Positions 9,028 to 17,013 of a stretch of DNA of 64,000 nucleotides are shown here, piece after piece. The translations under genes were made by a program, and so were the position numbers. Location: positions 372,001 to 436,000 of the forward strand of contig QULP01000001.1 in assembly GCA_003481745.1 (NCBI GenBank). Reading direction: 5' to 3'. The stretch's first letter is position 1; every line of letters starts with the position of its first letter. Origin of the DNA: Firmicutes bacterium OM04-13BH (lineage in GTDB: Bacteria > Bacillota > Clostridia > Lachnospirales > Lachnospiraceae). The notes below the pieces were generated by a model, which was not told the DNA's origin, made no database searches, and saw nothing but the letters and a program-made list of their open reading frames with translations.

Positions 9028-10402
9028 CCTTTTTTTCTCCTAATCCATATCCATCTTCTTCTGTCTGATAAATCCGAATTGCCCATGGAGGCACTTCAAC
9101 CTCTTCAAACTCTTTTTGCACCAGCACAAATGCAGTCTGATAAGGCGGCATTTTCTTTGGAAACCTTCCTTTTCCATCTGTAAAATACAATAATCCTCGA
9201 AGATTGGAAAATTCTTTTCTTCGAAGCAGCTCCTGTACATAAGTAAATACCGGCACAAAATCCGTTCCGCCCTTTCCCTCTATTTCAAGGTTCTTCATAT
9301 ATTCTTCTAATTCTTCTTTTGAAGTAATTTTATCATCTCTTCGAACTGCTTCATCACACTGAATGATATGAATATTTACAGTATGAAAGAAACTGTCCGT
9401 TTCTCTTAAAATCGACCAGGTTTCTTCCAAAAAATGCTTGACCAGTTCTCCAGAGCAGGACATCGACGTATCAATCGCAATAATAAACTCTTCTACTTTT
9501 TTGACTTCTTTTGTCTCAAGTGGTTCAATCAGCGGCATATTTCCATATAGGGATAATCCATACGCATAAAAGCCATAATCAAATGCATCCGCATCAATCT
9601 GCTGTTCTTCTTTTAACACCGCAAATTTTTTTAAAAACTGCCGATAATCATGCCGTTCTCTGTTTTCTGCCTTGATTTTTTCAAGCATACTCTGCCCTGC
9701 GCCGTTATCTTTCTCATCCCCAAAGCTTTCCATCTCTGTCTGCATTTTTTCACGGATATCATCCCAATCCTCTTTTGGATTCTGTCTCTGATTTTGGCGA
9801 TTTCGCTCCCTCCAGATACGATGCTCATCCACTTCAAATTCCTGTTTTAACCGCCCTGCAAAAGCTTCATCCGTCTTTCGATGTACCAGTGCCGAAAAAA
9901 TACTTTCCGCATTTAATACACTCTTTTCTTTTTCCAGCCACTCGTAGGTTTCTTTGCGAAACGGTGATAACGGTTTTCGGATACAATGCAGATACAGATC
10001 ATCTATCATTCGTTCCACTGCAATATCGCAGGAAATGTCCCATAATAAATCGGTTAAATCTTCCTGTCCGGATTCTCTTTTGATTCCAAGCTCATAACCT
10101 GCTCTTTTTTTACGGATTCTGGTATCTTTCCATGGATGCGCAAAAATACAGTGAAACACAATATGTAAATAAGCACGATTTACCATCACTCTTCCCTGTC
10201 GGTAAATCCCCCCTAAATAGGCAGGATTATAATAAATGATTCTTCCGTCACTTCCGATTGTCTCCAAACTCGGTTCTAATGCATAAGAAAACATCGATAA
10301 AGCTACGTCAAGAAAACGCAGATGCAGATATAATTCACTTCTCGCTGAAAAAAGCATGCGCTCACATACCTCTTCGATTCTCTTTTCTATTTTTTCCGCC
10401 AT
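9017..10402 (-). CDS. VWA-like protein with metallopeptidase-like N-terminus (DUF2201 type)
   Basis: 461 residues. The N-terminal half has a degenerate metalloprotease-like helix, HIVFHCIFAH (80-89), as in DUF2201 proteins where the zinc site may or may not be active. The C-terminal half is a VWA fold whose MIDAS begins IAIDTSMSCSG (DxSxS, 311-315), with TDFVPVF and YFTDGKG supplying the later metal-site positions. VWA partners of MoxR ATPases act as substrate adaptors in metal-dependent remodelling. It is sandwiched between the LRR gene (21-base gap) and the ATPase (11-base overlap), strong evidence for one functional unit. Confidence 0.85.
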   Translation of the reverse strand: MAEKIEKRIEEVCERMLFSARSELYLHLRFLDVALSMFSYALEPSLETIGSDGRIIYYNPAYLGGIYRQGRVMVNRAYLHIVFHCIFAHPWKDTRIRKKRAGYELGIKRESGQEDLTDLLWDISCDIAVERMIDDLYLHCIRKPLSPFRKETYEWLEKEKSVLNAESIFSALVHRKTDEAFAGRLKQEFEVDEHRIWRERNRQNQRQNPKEDWDDIREKMQTEMESFGDEKDNGAGQSMLEKIKAENRERHDYRQFLKKFAVLKEEQQIDADAFDYGFYAYGLSLYGNMPLIEPLETKEVKKVEEFIIAIDTSMSCSGELVKHFLEETWSILRETDSFFHTVNIHIIQCDEAVRRDDKITSKEELEEYMKNLEIEGKGGTDFVPVFTYVQELLRRKEFSNLRGLLYFTDGKGRFPKKMPPYQTAFVLVQKEFEEVEVPPWAIRIYQTEEDGYGLGEKKDEH

Positions 10403-10423
10403 GTCTGTTCCATCACTCTTCTT

Positions 10424-11227
10424 TTAAAATTCAAATGTTTTTTTCACTCTTCCAAAACGTTTCTTTTTTTCTTCCATCAAAAAGCTGACCGCTTCTGTAT
10501 GCTCGGCTTTTGATGCAAGGGTAATCAACTGCTCCGCTTCTTCGCTTTTTGAGACTCCCTTTCTTATCAGATAAGCCAGTCCCTCATGCCAGTTTTCCCG
10601 TTTTAAATAATAGATTCCGGTCTCTTCCAGCTTTTCTGTTATGTACTGCCGATAATCTGCTTCGTGTTCTTCCGCCAGCTCATAAGGATGCATCAGCCTT
10701 CCCAGCGCCATCGGAATTAAAATATCCTGTTTTTCATAGACCTTCGCTACTTTAAAAAGGGAATCATATTGATGATAGTCTACTTTCTTATCTGTAAAGC
10801 ACTGGCGATAACGATACCCGCAGCCATGAAAGTGTGTCTCTAAAATTCTCGCCGGTGTATTTTCCACACCTTCTTCATAATACTCCGGAAAGATTAATTT
10901 TGCAAACTCTCCTGTTTCCCGAAATTCAATTGTCACATAGACTTCATGAAAGGTTTCTGCAACAACATCTTTGATACAGCTTGGCATGTTTTTATTCATT
11001 TTTACATAAAGTTTTCTAAGTGCTGAACACCCCGTAAATGAACCACCACCAATCTGTTTCAAAGAATCGGTAAACTTTAAGCTTTTTAGATTTCTACATC
11101 CATAAAATGTATAATTTCCAATCGCTTCGACTCCATCTTCAATCTCTAGTTCCTCTGCCTGTAGCAGATATTGTTTCTCTTCCTGTGTTCTCCCCTCTTT
11201 CCAGGGAGAAAAAGCATAGTTTTCCAT
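10424..11227 (-). CDS. leucine-rich repeat (BspA/LRR_5-like) protein
   Basis: 267 residues with BspA-type leucine-rich repeats near the N-terminus: IEDGVEAIGNYTFYGCRNLKSLKFTDSLKQ is followed by a second unit with IGGGSFTGCSALRKLYV. The C-terminal 150 residues are helical with repeats such as AYLIRKGVSKSEEAEQLITLASK, reminiscent of ankyrin-like or helical repeats. No signal peptide in this frame, so it is probably cytosolic and a binding partner for the VWA/AAA+ pair downstream. Its start has only a distant AAAGGGG. A small lipoprotein-like frame overlaps its first 89 bases (see that entry), so the true N-terminus is uncertain. Confidence 0.75.
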   Translation of the reverse strand: MENYAFSPWKEGRTQEEKQYLLQAEELEIEDGVEAIGNYTFYGCRNLKSLKFTDSLKQIGGGSFTGCSALRKLYVKMNKNMPSCIKDVVAETFHEVYVTIEFRETGEFAKLIFPEYYEEGVENTPARILETHFHGCGYRYRQCFTDKKVDYHQYDSLFKVAKVYEKQDILIPMALGRLMHPYELAEEHEADYRQYITEKLEETGIYYLKRENWHEGLAYLIRKGVSKSEEAEQLITLASKAEHTEAVSFLMEEKKKRFGRVKKTFEF

Positions 11228-11357
11228 CCTGTATTTCGTCCCCTTTCTCTATTGTTCTGATTTTTACCAGTTCTCTGTCCTGCGCTGTGTCTTTTGCTTC
11301 ACACCCAGATATACTGAAACAGATTATCACTGCAACTATTATAATTCTCATTTTCAA
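11139..11357 (-). CDS. possible small lipoprotein overlapping the LRR gene
   Basis: A 72-codon frame starting at TTG (AAGGAG 7 bases upstream). It encodes a textbook lipoprotein signal: charged MKMR, hydrophobic IIIVAVIICF, lipobox SISGC. After about 45 residues it runs out of frame over the first 89 bases of the LRR gene and stops. Either a real small lipoprotein with an unusually long gene overlap, the 5' part of a frameshifted secreted LRR protein, or chance. The good signal and ribosome binding site argue against pure chance. Confidence 0.4.
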   Translation of the reverse strand: MKMRIIIVAVIICFSISGCEAKDTAQDRELVKIRTIEKGDEIQDGKLCFFSLERGENTGRETISATGRGTRD

Positions 11358-11441
11358 TCTTCTTCTCCTTTACCCGAGAACATACAAATACTCTTTCCAG
11401 TTCCCTTAAGTTTTATTCAGGAAAAGAACAAGGGATAAATT

Positions 11442-11474
11442 AAAAAAGCTACCTGCCAGTTTGACAGATAGCTT
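11442..11474 (-). terminator. terminator of tRNA-Thr
   Basis: On the minus strand AGCTATCTGTCA pairs with TGGCAGGTAGCT (imperfect 12-bp stem) followed by TTTTTTA, directly after the tRNA. Confidence 0.8.
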
Positions 11475-11485
11475 GAATTTGGAAA

Positions 11486-11558
11486 AGCTGAAAATGGGAC
11501 TCGAACCCACGACCCCTTCATTACGAGTGAAGTGCTCTACCAACTGAGCTATTTCAGC
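11486..11558 (-). tRNA. tRNA-Thr (anticodon CGU)
   Basis: 73 nt without encoded CCA. Acceptor GCTGAAA/TTTCAGC, D-arm AGCTCAGTTGGTAGAGC, anticodon stem-loop CTTCA-CTCGTAA-TGAAG giving anticodon CGT (reads ACG), T-arm GTGGGTTCGAGTCCCAT. It is a single-gene transcript with its own promoter and terminator. Confidence 0.96.
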
Positions 11559-11575
11559 TTATCACTGCAAAGATG

Positions 11576-11604
11576 ATTGTACTAGATTTTCTACAAAAAA
11601 TCAA
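11576..11604 (-). promoter_or_regulatory. promoter of tRNA-Thr
   Basis: Minus strand TTGATT, 17-base spacer, TACAAT, ending 18 bases before the mature tRNA 5' end. Confidence 0.65.
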
Positions 11605-11612
11605 GTTATTTT

Positions 11613-12020
11613 TTAACTATTTTTGATAAATTCTTCTCCACATTTCGGACATCGGATACTGATTTTACCTTTTCCCCTCGGGATTCTGATTTTCTGTTTA
11701 CAGCCTGGACATTTATAAATATGATATTCCTTTCTCTGCTGCATCAGATATCTTTTCTGTCCAAAAAAACGACGCAGACGGTTTTCCAATGCCAGATATT
11801 TCTGATTTTCTGCATAACGTTTTGAAATATTTCTGGAAAACATCCGAATATAAACCAGCAAAATCAATAAACATTCCCATGAATTTAAAACCGTCGAAAC
11901 ATAAGCATTCCGAACAAACAGATTTAATACTGCGCATCCTAAAAATACTGCCATCATAAACTGATTTAATTTGTCATTTCCATATCTTCCCGCCATAAAT
12001 CTTCCAATTTTTTCTTTCAT
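11613..12020 (-). CDS. small membrane protein with C-terminal zinc ribbon
   Basis: 135 residues. Two hydrophobic segments (about 22-36 and 46-60) form a membrane hairpin, then a basic stretch, then a zinc ribbon, CPGCKQKIRIP...IRCPKCGEEF (two CxxC pairs separated by about 17 residues), close to the C-terminus. Such proteins are frequent in Lachnospiraceae and have no known function; the ribbon resembles rubredoxin-knuckle nucleic-acid or metal-binding modules. It follows the flavodoxin gene by 18 bases and is probably co-transcribed with it. Confidence 0.75.
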   Translation of the reverse strand: MKEKIGRFMAGRYGNDKLNQFMMAVFLGCAVLNLFVRNAYVSTVLNSWECLLILLVYIRMFSRNISKRYAENQKYLALENRLRRFFGQKRYLMQQRKEYHIYKCPGCKQKIRIPRGKGKISIRCPKCGEEFIKNS

Positions 12021-12038
12021 TTCTTCTCACATCCTGTT

Positions 12039-12548
12039 CTATAATCTACTGTATATTCTATGCACAAATCTCTGGGCATTTTCCATATCCTTCCAGTCGG
12101 GATGAAGCAGTGCCTTATCAAAATTCTGCAGCATTTTCTGAATTTGTCCCTCATTTCCAGGATGCCTCATTTTCAGGTATTTCTCCCGCACCTGCATCGG
12201 CATCTTTCCCTGACATAAAAAACACCCCAGATACTGATTTCCATCTTCAATAAATACTTTGATACGTTCTTCTATTTTTCTATAATATTCAATGCTTTCT
12301 CCCATTCCACAAGTTCCAAAAAGGGCAATTTTTTTTCCCTGTAAAGAACCAAGGTAATCCAAAACTTCTACACTTGCACTTCCTCTGTCTGTCCAAAATC
12401 CAATAAAATAAATATCTCCCATATCATAATCGGTTTGTCCTGCAAACCTTGCAATATCTTTGTTTTTTCCTGGAATTGCTGAAAAAATCGCCTGTGCAAT
12501 CTTTTCGGTATTTCCAGTTCTGCTCATATACAACACCTGTGTTTTCAT
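12039..12548 (-). CDS. flavodoxin-family protein
   Basis: 169 residues with the FMN phosphate-binding loop SRTGNTEKIA near the N-terminus (residues 9-18), the central FIGFWTDRGSAS loop and IALFGTCGMG, as in flavodoxin-fold electron carriers. The C-terminal part (KMPMQVREKYLKMRH...) extends beyond a minimal flavodoxin and resembles BilS, the flavodoxin-like partner of the gut bilirubin reductase BilR. No BilR-like gene is nearby, so that assignment is only a suggestion. Cytosolic; redox partner unknown. Confidence 0.8.
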   Translation of the reverse strand: MKTQVLYMSRTGNTEKIAQAIFSAIPGKNKDIARFAGQTDYDMGDIYFIGFWTDRGSASVEVLDYLGSLQGKKIALFGTCGMGESIEYYRKIEERIKVFIEDGNQYLGCFLCQGKMPMQVREKYLKMRHPGNEGQIQKMLQNFDKALLHPDWKDMENAQRFVHRIYSRL

Positions 12549-12660
12549 TCTCTGATCAACTCCATATCCTCTTCATCTCTTCTTGTGTTTAATGATACCA
12601 CGAAAATTTCCAAAATAATATGTATTGTCAATTAAAAATTATAAATTGTCTATAAACAAA

Positions 12661-12691
12661 GGGGACATGGCATCCAAAATACCATGTCCCC
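12661..12691. terminator. terminator between GerMN and flavodoxin genes
   Basis: Perfect 10-bp stem GGGGACATGG/CCATGTCCCC with an 11-base loop, with A-rich sequence on the left (T-run on the minus strand: TTTGTTTAT). It lies after the GerMN gene's 3' side only if read on the plus strand; on the minus strand it precedes that gene's end by none and follows the 12743 stop. Confidence 0.65.
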
Positions 12692-12742
12692 AAAAATCAT
12701 TTTAAATTTCAAAACAGTTCTCACTCTATCTTAACTTATGCA

Positions 12743-13408
12743 TTATTGACTTTCATTCGAATCGAAATGATTTAACACACCTTCAAATGACGTATGACCT
12801 GTTTCAATCACATTTCCACCAGCTGTTATCTCAATTCCATCTGCCTGATAAGTATCAAGAAAACTATTTACCACAGCTCCCATTGTAAGATATTCGCCGG
12901 CCGTTCCCATATTGAGAAGTCCTTCTACAAAATTAGAAGATAAATCCAGTTTCAAAATCAAACCATTTTCTCCCTGATCTTCTCCAAAACTTACTACTGT
13001 CACGCTGTCCGGAATTGCACCTGCCCCTACAAGCTGTCCAATGATGATATCTGGTGTAACCTGCTCTATCTGGTTTTTTGTAACATTCCAGCCATCCGCA
13101 TTTTCATTTGGCAAATATAAGGTCAACTGTTCTTCCTGCGATTTTTCTGATTCTGTTTCTTTTGTAATATCTTCTTTTTTCTCTGCTTCAGAATCTTTTC
13201 CGTCTTTTTCTTCTGTTGTATCTTTTGTTTCTGTTGATTCTGAATCCGTTTCTTTGGATGTTTCAGGCTGTTTCGTCTCTTCCTCTTTCGTTTCTTCTTT
13301 TTTTGTCTCTTCTTTTGCTGGTTGTTGTGTGGTACTTTCACAGCCTGTGATTCCCATCATCAAGACTGTACTTACCGCAATTACCGGCAGTAATCTAAAT
13401 TTCCTCAT
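12743..13408 (-). CDS. GerMN-domain lipoprotein
   Basis: 221 residues. A lipoprotein signal ends in the lipobox GITGC (about residues 19-23). There follows a low-complexity Glu/Lys/Thr/Ser linker of about 70 residues, then a GerMN-like (sporulation and spore germination) domain: LTLYLPNENADGWN, ILKLDLSSNFVEGL and VNSFLDTYQADGIEITAGG. Domains of this kind occur in GerM and LpqB and usually sit outside the membrane near peptidoglycan. The exact role is unknown. The gene is alone between the mscS end and a terminator hairpin. Confidence 0.82.
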   Translation of the reverse strand: MRKFRLLPVIAVSTVLMMGITGCESTTQQPAKEETKKEETKEEETKQPETSKETDSESTETKDTTEEKDGKDSEAEKKEDITKETESEKSQEEQLTLYLPNENADGWNVTKNQIEQVTPDIIIGQLVGAGAIPDSVTVVSFGEDQGENGLILKLDLSSNFVEGLLNMGTAGEYLTMGAVVNSFLDTYQADGIEITAGGNVIETGHTSFEGVLNHFDSNESQ

Positions 13409-13521
13409 AAGACTGCTCCTTTCTGCACGTTTTGTTCGCTTATGTTCAGCAGACTTTTCATGACAGCGTATTCATTTTCTATCAACACTGCATAGCAAAA
13501 TAGATACAGATTTGTGTCCTG

Positions 13522-14373
13522 TTACTTAATATGCACATCTAACTGTGGGTATGGAATTTCTATTTTTTCTTCATCAAATGCAAGTTTGATTGCCTCATTT
13601 AAACGCCATTTTGTCGGCCAGTAATCTTCTGTTTTTACCCATACACGAAATCCGATAATCACACCGTCATCCGCCAGTTCATCGACAAATACTTTCATTT
13701 CTTTATCTGACATCGTAGTCGGATCTTCTCTTAAAAGCCTATCTAAAATAGATTTCGCCTTAATTAAATCCGCCTGATAGGAAATCATAATCTTAATCTC
13801 AAGATTTCGTCTGTCCTGTGCAGTTACATTTACAATGCTTGCACCTGTCAGAGTACCATTTGGAACAATAATTCTTTTATTATCCACACTGGTCAAAGTA
13901 GTATAAAACAAATCGATTTTCACAACCGTTCCTTCTTGTTTATTTGTACTTTCAATAATATAATCTCCAACGGTAAACGGCTGAAGTACAAGAATGATTA
14001 CCCCTCCTGCAAGGTTGGAAAGACCTCCCTGCAGTGCCAGTACCAGAGCTGCACCGGCAGATGCCAATACTGCAACAAGCGATGATTCCTTAATTCCAAG
14101 CTGTACTCCAATTATCATCAAAAGTACCACATACATTGCAGCTTTTGCAAATGAAGAGATAAACTGGGTTGCCCCAACTTCCACTCCTGCTGTTTGTAAT
14201 GCCGTCTTCAGGAAATTACAGACTTTCTTAATTAACTTTCCGACCACAAAATATGCAATCACGGAAAGTAAAACCCGAAAGACCCATTTTTCAATGGTAG
14301 GAAGTCCCTCTAACAGACGGCTCGCTATTTTTTGCAACTCTGTTGTCTGGGCTAAATATAAATCCAATTTCAT
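13522..14373 (-). CDS. small-conductance mechanosensitive channel (MscS family)
   Basis: 283 residues. Transmembrane helices at about 31-47 and 74-92, then the pore-lining TM3 with the Gly/Ala-rich pattern ASAGAALVLALQGGLSNLAGGVIILVLQ, the classic MscS signature, followed by the beta domain start PFTVGDYI and IVPNGTLTGASIVN. It opens under membrane tension to release solutes on osmotic downshift. The gene starts 11 bases after the glgB stop, with AAGGAA before the ATG, so it is probably in the glgB transcript. Confidence 0.92.
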   Translation of the reverse strand: MKLDLYLAQTTELQKIASRLLEGLPTIEKWVFRVLLSVIAYFVVGKLIKKVCNFLKTALQTAGVEVGATQFISSFAKAAMYVVLLMIIGVQLGIKESSLVAVLASAGAALVLALQGGLSNLAGGVIILVLQPFTVGDYIIESTNKQEGTVVKIDLFYTTLTSVDNKRIIVPNGTLTGASIVNVTAQDRRNLEIKIMISYQADLIKAKSILDRLLREDPTTMSDKEMKVFVDELADDGVIIGFRVWVKTEDYWPTKWRLNEAIKLAFDEEKIEIPYPQLDVHIK

Positions 14374-14384
14374 ACGTTATTTCC

Positions 14385-16901
14385 TTATTTTTTCCTTCCT
14401 GTTCTTCCCCTCTTTTTTGGTTTTCTCTCCAGTTTTTTCGGTTTCGGTTTTGCTTCCAGTTTTTGTGGCTCTGGTTTTGCCTCAAGTTTTTCCGGTTCCG
14501 GTTTTGCTTCCAGTTTTTGTGGCTCTGGTTTTGCCTCAAGCTTTTTCGGTTCCGGCTTTACTTTCGATTTTTCCGGCATTGATTTTACTTCTTCTTTTGG
14601 AAGTTTAATTTCCTGCTGTTTTAATTCTTTTTCCCGTTCTTTTTCTATTTTCTTTTCAAGTGCTTTCCGAACTGTTTTCTTCGGTGCTTTTTTCTCTCCT
14701 TCCGCTTCCTTAAACGCAAAAATCTGAATTGCAAGTGGTGCAACCGTAATTGTAAGCGAATTTTTACGCTCATCCGCTTCTGTTTTTTTCGATGATTTTA
14801 ATCTTGGATTTCCTGCTCCTGTACCACCAAATTGTTTTCCATCACTGTTAAATACTTCTTTGTATTTGCCGGCATAAGGAACACCCATTTGATATTTTTC
14901 ATATTTCAGTGCTGAGAAGTTACAGACAATTACCAAAGTCTCTTCTTTTTTCTTTGATTTTCGGATTAAAGTCAGCATATTTTTTTCAGATTCCATATGA
15001 TTAATCCATTCAAAACCATCCGGATCATCATCCAGCTCATAAAGTGCAGGAGCCTCTCTGTAAAATTTCCACAATGCCTTTACATATTCCTGAAACTGTG
15101 CATGTTCCGGTGTCTCTAACAGTTCCCAGTCAAGACCTCTTTCTTCCGACCATTCTCTTTCTTGTGCAAATTCCTGTCCCATAAACAGTAATTTCTTTCC
15201 AGGATGTACGGTCATGAATCCATACGCAGCTCTTAAATTTGCAAATTTTTCCTCCATTGTTCCTGGCATTTTCATCAAAAGAGAAGCCTTTCCATGTACA
15301 ACCTCGTCATGAGACAAACACAGCATAAATTTTTCGCTATAAGCATATACCATACTGAATGTCAATTCATCATGTGCACCACCTCGAAACAGCGGGTCTT
15401 TTTTCATATAATCGATAAAATCATTCATCCAGCCCATATTCCATTTATAGTCAAATCCAAGTCCTTCATCATTGAGTTCACCTGTAATTTTCGGCCATGC
15501 TGTGGATTCTTCTGCGATTAACAATGCATCCGGATATTTTTTCTTAAACATGGAATTTAAATGTTTTAAAAATTCAATTGCTTCCAAATTTTCATTTCCA
15601 CCGTAAATATTTGGAATCCATTCTCCGTCATTTTTTCCGTAATCCAGATATAACATAGAAGCAACTGCATCCATACGAATTCCATCTACATGATATTTAT
15701 CCGCCCAGAACATTGCATTTGCAATCAGAAAATTGGAAACCTGAGGACGTCCATAATTAAAAATCAAAGTTCCCCAGTGTGGATGCACGCCCTGTCTCGG
15801 ATCCGCATGCTCATACAGACAAGTTCCATCAAAATTAGACAGTCCAAAATTATCTTTTGGAAAATGTGCCGGCACCCAGTCTAAAATCACACCAATTCCC
15901 TGTTTATGAAGATAATCCACAAAATACATAAAATCTTCACTTGTTCCATAACGGCTGGTCGGTGCATAATATCCGGTCACCTGATAACCCCAGGAACCAT
16001 CAAACGGATGTTCCATCACCGGCATCAGTTCCACGTGAGTATATCCCATCTCTTTTACATACTCGGCAACCTGTGGTGCAAGTTCACGGTAAGTATAAAA
16101 CAGCCGATCCTCCGGTTTTCTCCAAGAGCCTAAATGCATTTCATAGACGAGAATCGGTTTTTCTTCATTATTGACGTCTTTTCGATTCTTCATCCAGCTT
16201 TCATCTTCCCATTTATAGCTCTTTAAATCTGCCACTATGGATGCATTTTTCGGTCTTAATTCTGCTTCGTTTGCATAAGGATCCGCTTTTAAATAAACCA
16301 GAGAACCTTTGGCCTTTACTTCGTATTTATATAATGCACCTGGCTTTACTCCCGGAATAAATAATTCAAAAATGCCGGACACTGAAAGACGGTTCATCTG
16401 ATGAGCTCTCCCATCCCAGTGGTTGAAATCTCCCACGACAGACACACGCATGGCATTTGGCGCCCATACTGCAAAGTAAACACCTTTGATTCCATTTATT
16501 GTCATTACATGTGCCCCTAATTTGTTATAAATTTCATAACTGATTCCGGCACAAAACTGCTGTTCTTCATTGACTGAAATCTGTTTTGGAAATGCATAAG
16601 GGTCATAAAAACTGCTCTTTTTTCCCTCTTCATCTTCTATTTCGATTTTATATTTTGGAATCTCTTTTTCCGGAATTAAAATTGCAAAATAACCAGCTTC
16701 ATCTTCCCTAACCATTTCATACGTTTCTTTTGTTTTTGTTACAATAATATTTGCTTTTACCGCATTTGGCAAAAAACTCTGTATTAAAATTCCATCTTCT
16801 GTCACGCGAGGTCCTAAAATCTTACGTGGCTCGCTCTCCTCAGAATAAACAACTGCCTCTATCTCAGGCCAATCCATGTATTCATATAATTTATCAGACA
16901 T
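14385..16901 (-). CDS. glgB: 1,4-alpha-glucan branching enzyme with repetitive basic tail
   Basis: Introduces alpha-1,6 branches into glycogen (GH13_9). 838 residues: N-terminal modules, then CBM48 (about 105-205, with VYFAVWAPNA and VVGDFNHWDG), then the catalytic barrel with nucleophile in GIRMDAV (D411), acid in IAEEST (E464/E465) and LSHDEVVHG (D532). The enzyme ends near residue 740; bacterial GlgB is normally 630-750 long. The remainder is a Lys/Pro/Glu tail with about four 9-residue units, K-P-E-P-[QEK]-K-L-E-A, ending RGRTGRKK. A clear promoter lies upstream. No other glycogen genes are in the window. Confidence 0.95.
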   Translation of the reverse strand: MSDKLYEYMDWPEIEAVVYSEESEPRKILGPRVTEDGILIQSFLPNAVKANIIVTKTKETYEMVREDEAGYFAILIPEKEIPKYKIEIEDEEGKKSSFYDPYAFPKQISVNEEQQFCAGISYEIYNKLGAHVMTINGIKGVYFAVWAPNAMRVSVVGDFNHWDGRAHQMNRLSVSGIFELFIPGVKPGALYKYEVKAKGSLVYLKADPYANEAELRPKNASIVADLKSYKWEDESWMKNRKDVNNEEKPILVYEMHLGSWRKPEDRLFYTYRELAPQVAEYVKEMGYTHVELMPVMEHPFDGSWGYQVTGYYAPTSRYGTSEDFMYFVDYLHKQGIGVILDWVPAHFPKDNFGLSNFDGTCLYEHADPRQGVHPHWGTLIFNYGRPQVSNFLIANAMFWADKYHVDGIRMDAVASMLYLDYGKNDGEWIPNIYGGNENLEAIEFLKHLNSMFKKKYPDALLIAEESTAWPKITGELNDEGLGFDYKWNMGWMNDFIDYMKKDPLFRGGAHDELTFSMVYAYSEKFMLCLSHDEVVHGKASLLMKMPGTMEEKFANLRAAYGFMTVHPGKKLLFMGQEFAQEREWSEERGLDWELLETPEHAQFQEYVKALWKFYREAPALYELDDDPDGFEWINHMESEKNMLTLIRKSKKKEETLVIVCNFSALKYEKYQMGVPYAGKYKEVFNSDGKQFGGTGAGNPRLKSSKKTEADERKNSLTITVAPLAIQIFAFKEAEGEKKAPKKTVRKALEKKIEKEREKELKQQEIKLPKEEVKSMPEKSKVKPEPKKLEAKPEPQKLEAKPEPEKLEAKPEPQKLEAKPKPKKLERKPKKRGRTGRKK
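14437..14560 (-). repeat. 27/54-bp tandem repeats in the glgB 3' end
   Basis: Two nearly identical 54-bp units (about 14448-14501 and 14502-14555), each of two 27-bp subunits, encode KPEPQKLEA/KPEPEKLEA repeats. The near-identity at DNA level suggests recent slippage or unequal recombination. Confidence 0.85.
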
Positions 16902-16922
16902 AACACACTCTCCTTTTTGTTT

Positions 16923-16951
16923 ATTTTAACATTAAAGTGTGAAATTGTAAA
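16923..16951 (-). promoter_or_regulatory. promoter of glgB
   Basis: Minus strand TTTACA, 17-base spacer, TAAAAT, about 20 bases before the glgB ATG; AAAGGAGAG is the ribosome binding site. Confidence 0.7.
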
Positions 16952-17013
16952 CTAACACTACAAATTACAAAAACAAACTTACAGCGGAATATTTTTTCAA
17001 TTCTGACTAACCG

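Noticed and set aside
13123..13341. A Lys/Gln-rich frame within the GerMN lipoprotein gene.
   Set aside because: A shifted reading of the low-complexity Glu/Lys linker; the lipoprotein frame has a lipobox and a domain.
14291..14539. An open frame of RQNQSHKNWKQNRNRKN-type repeats opposite or across the glgB tail.
   Set aside because: It is an out-of-frame reading of the same 27-bp repeats as glgB, without a ribosome binding site.
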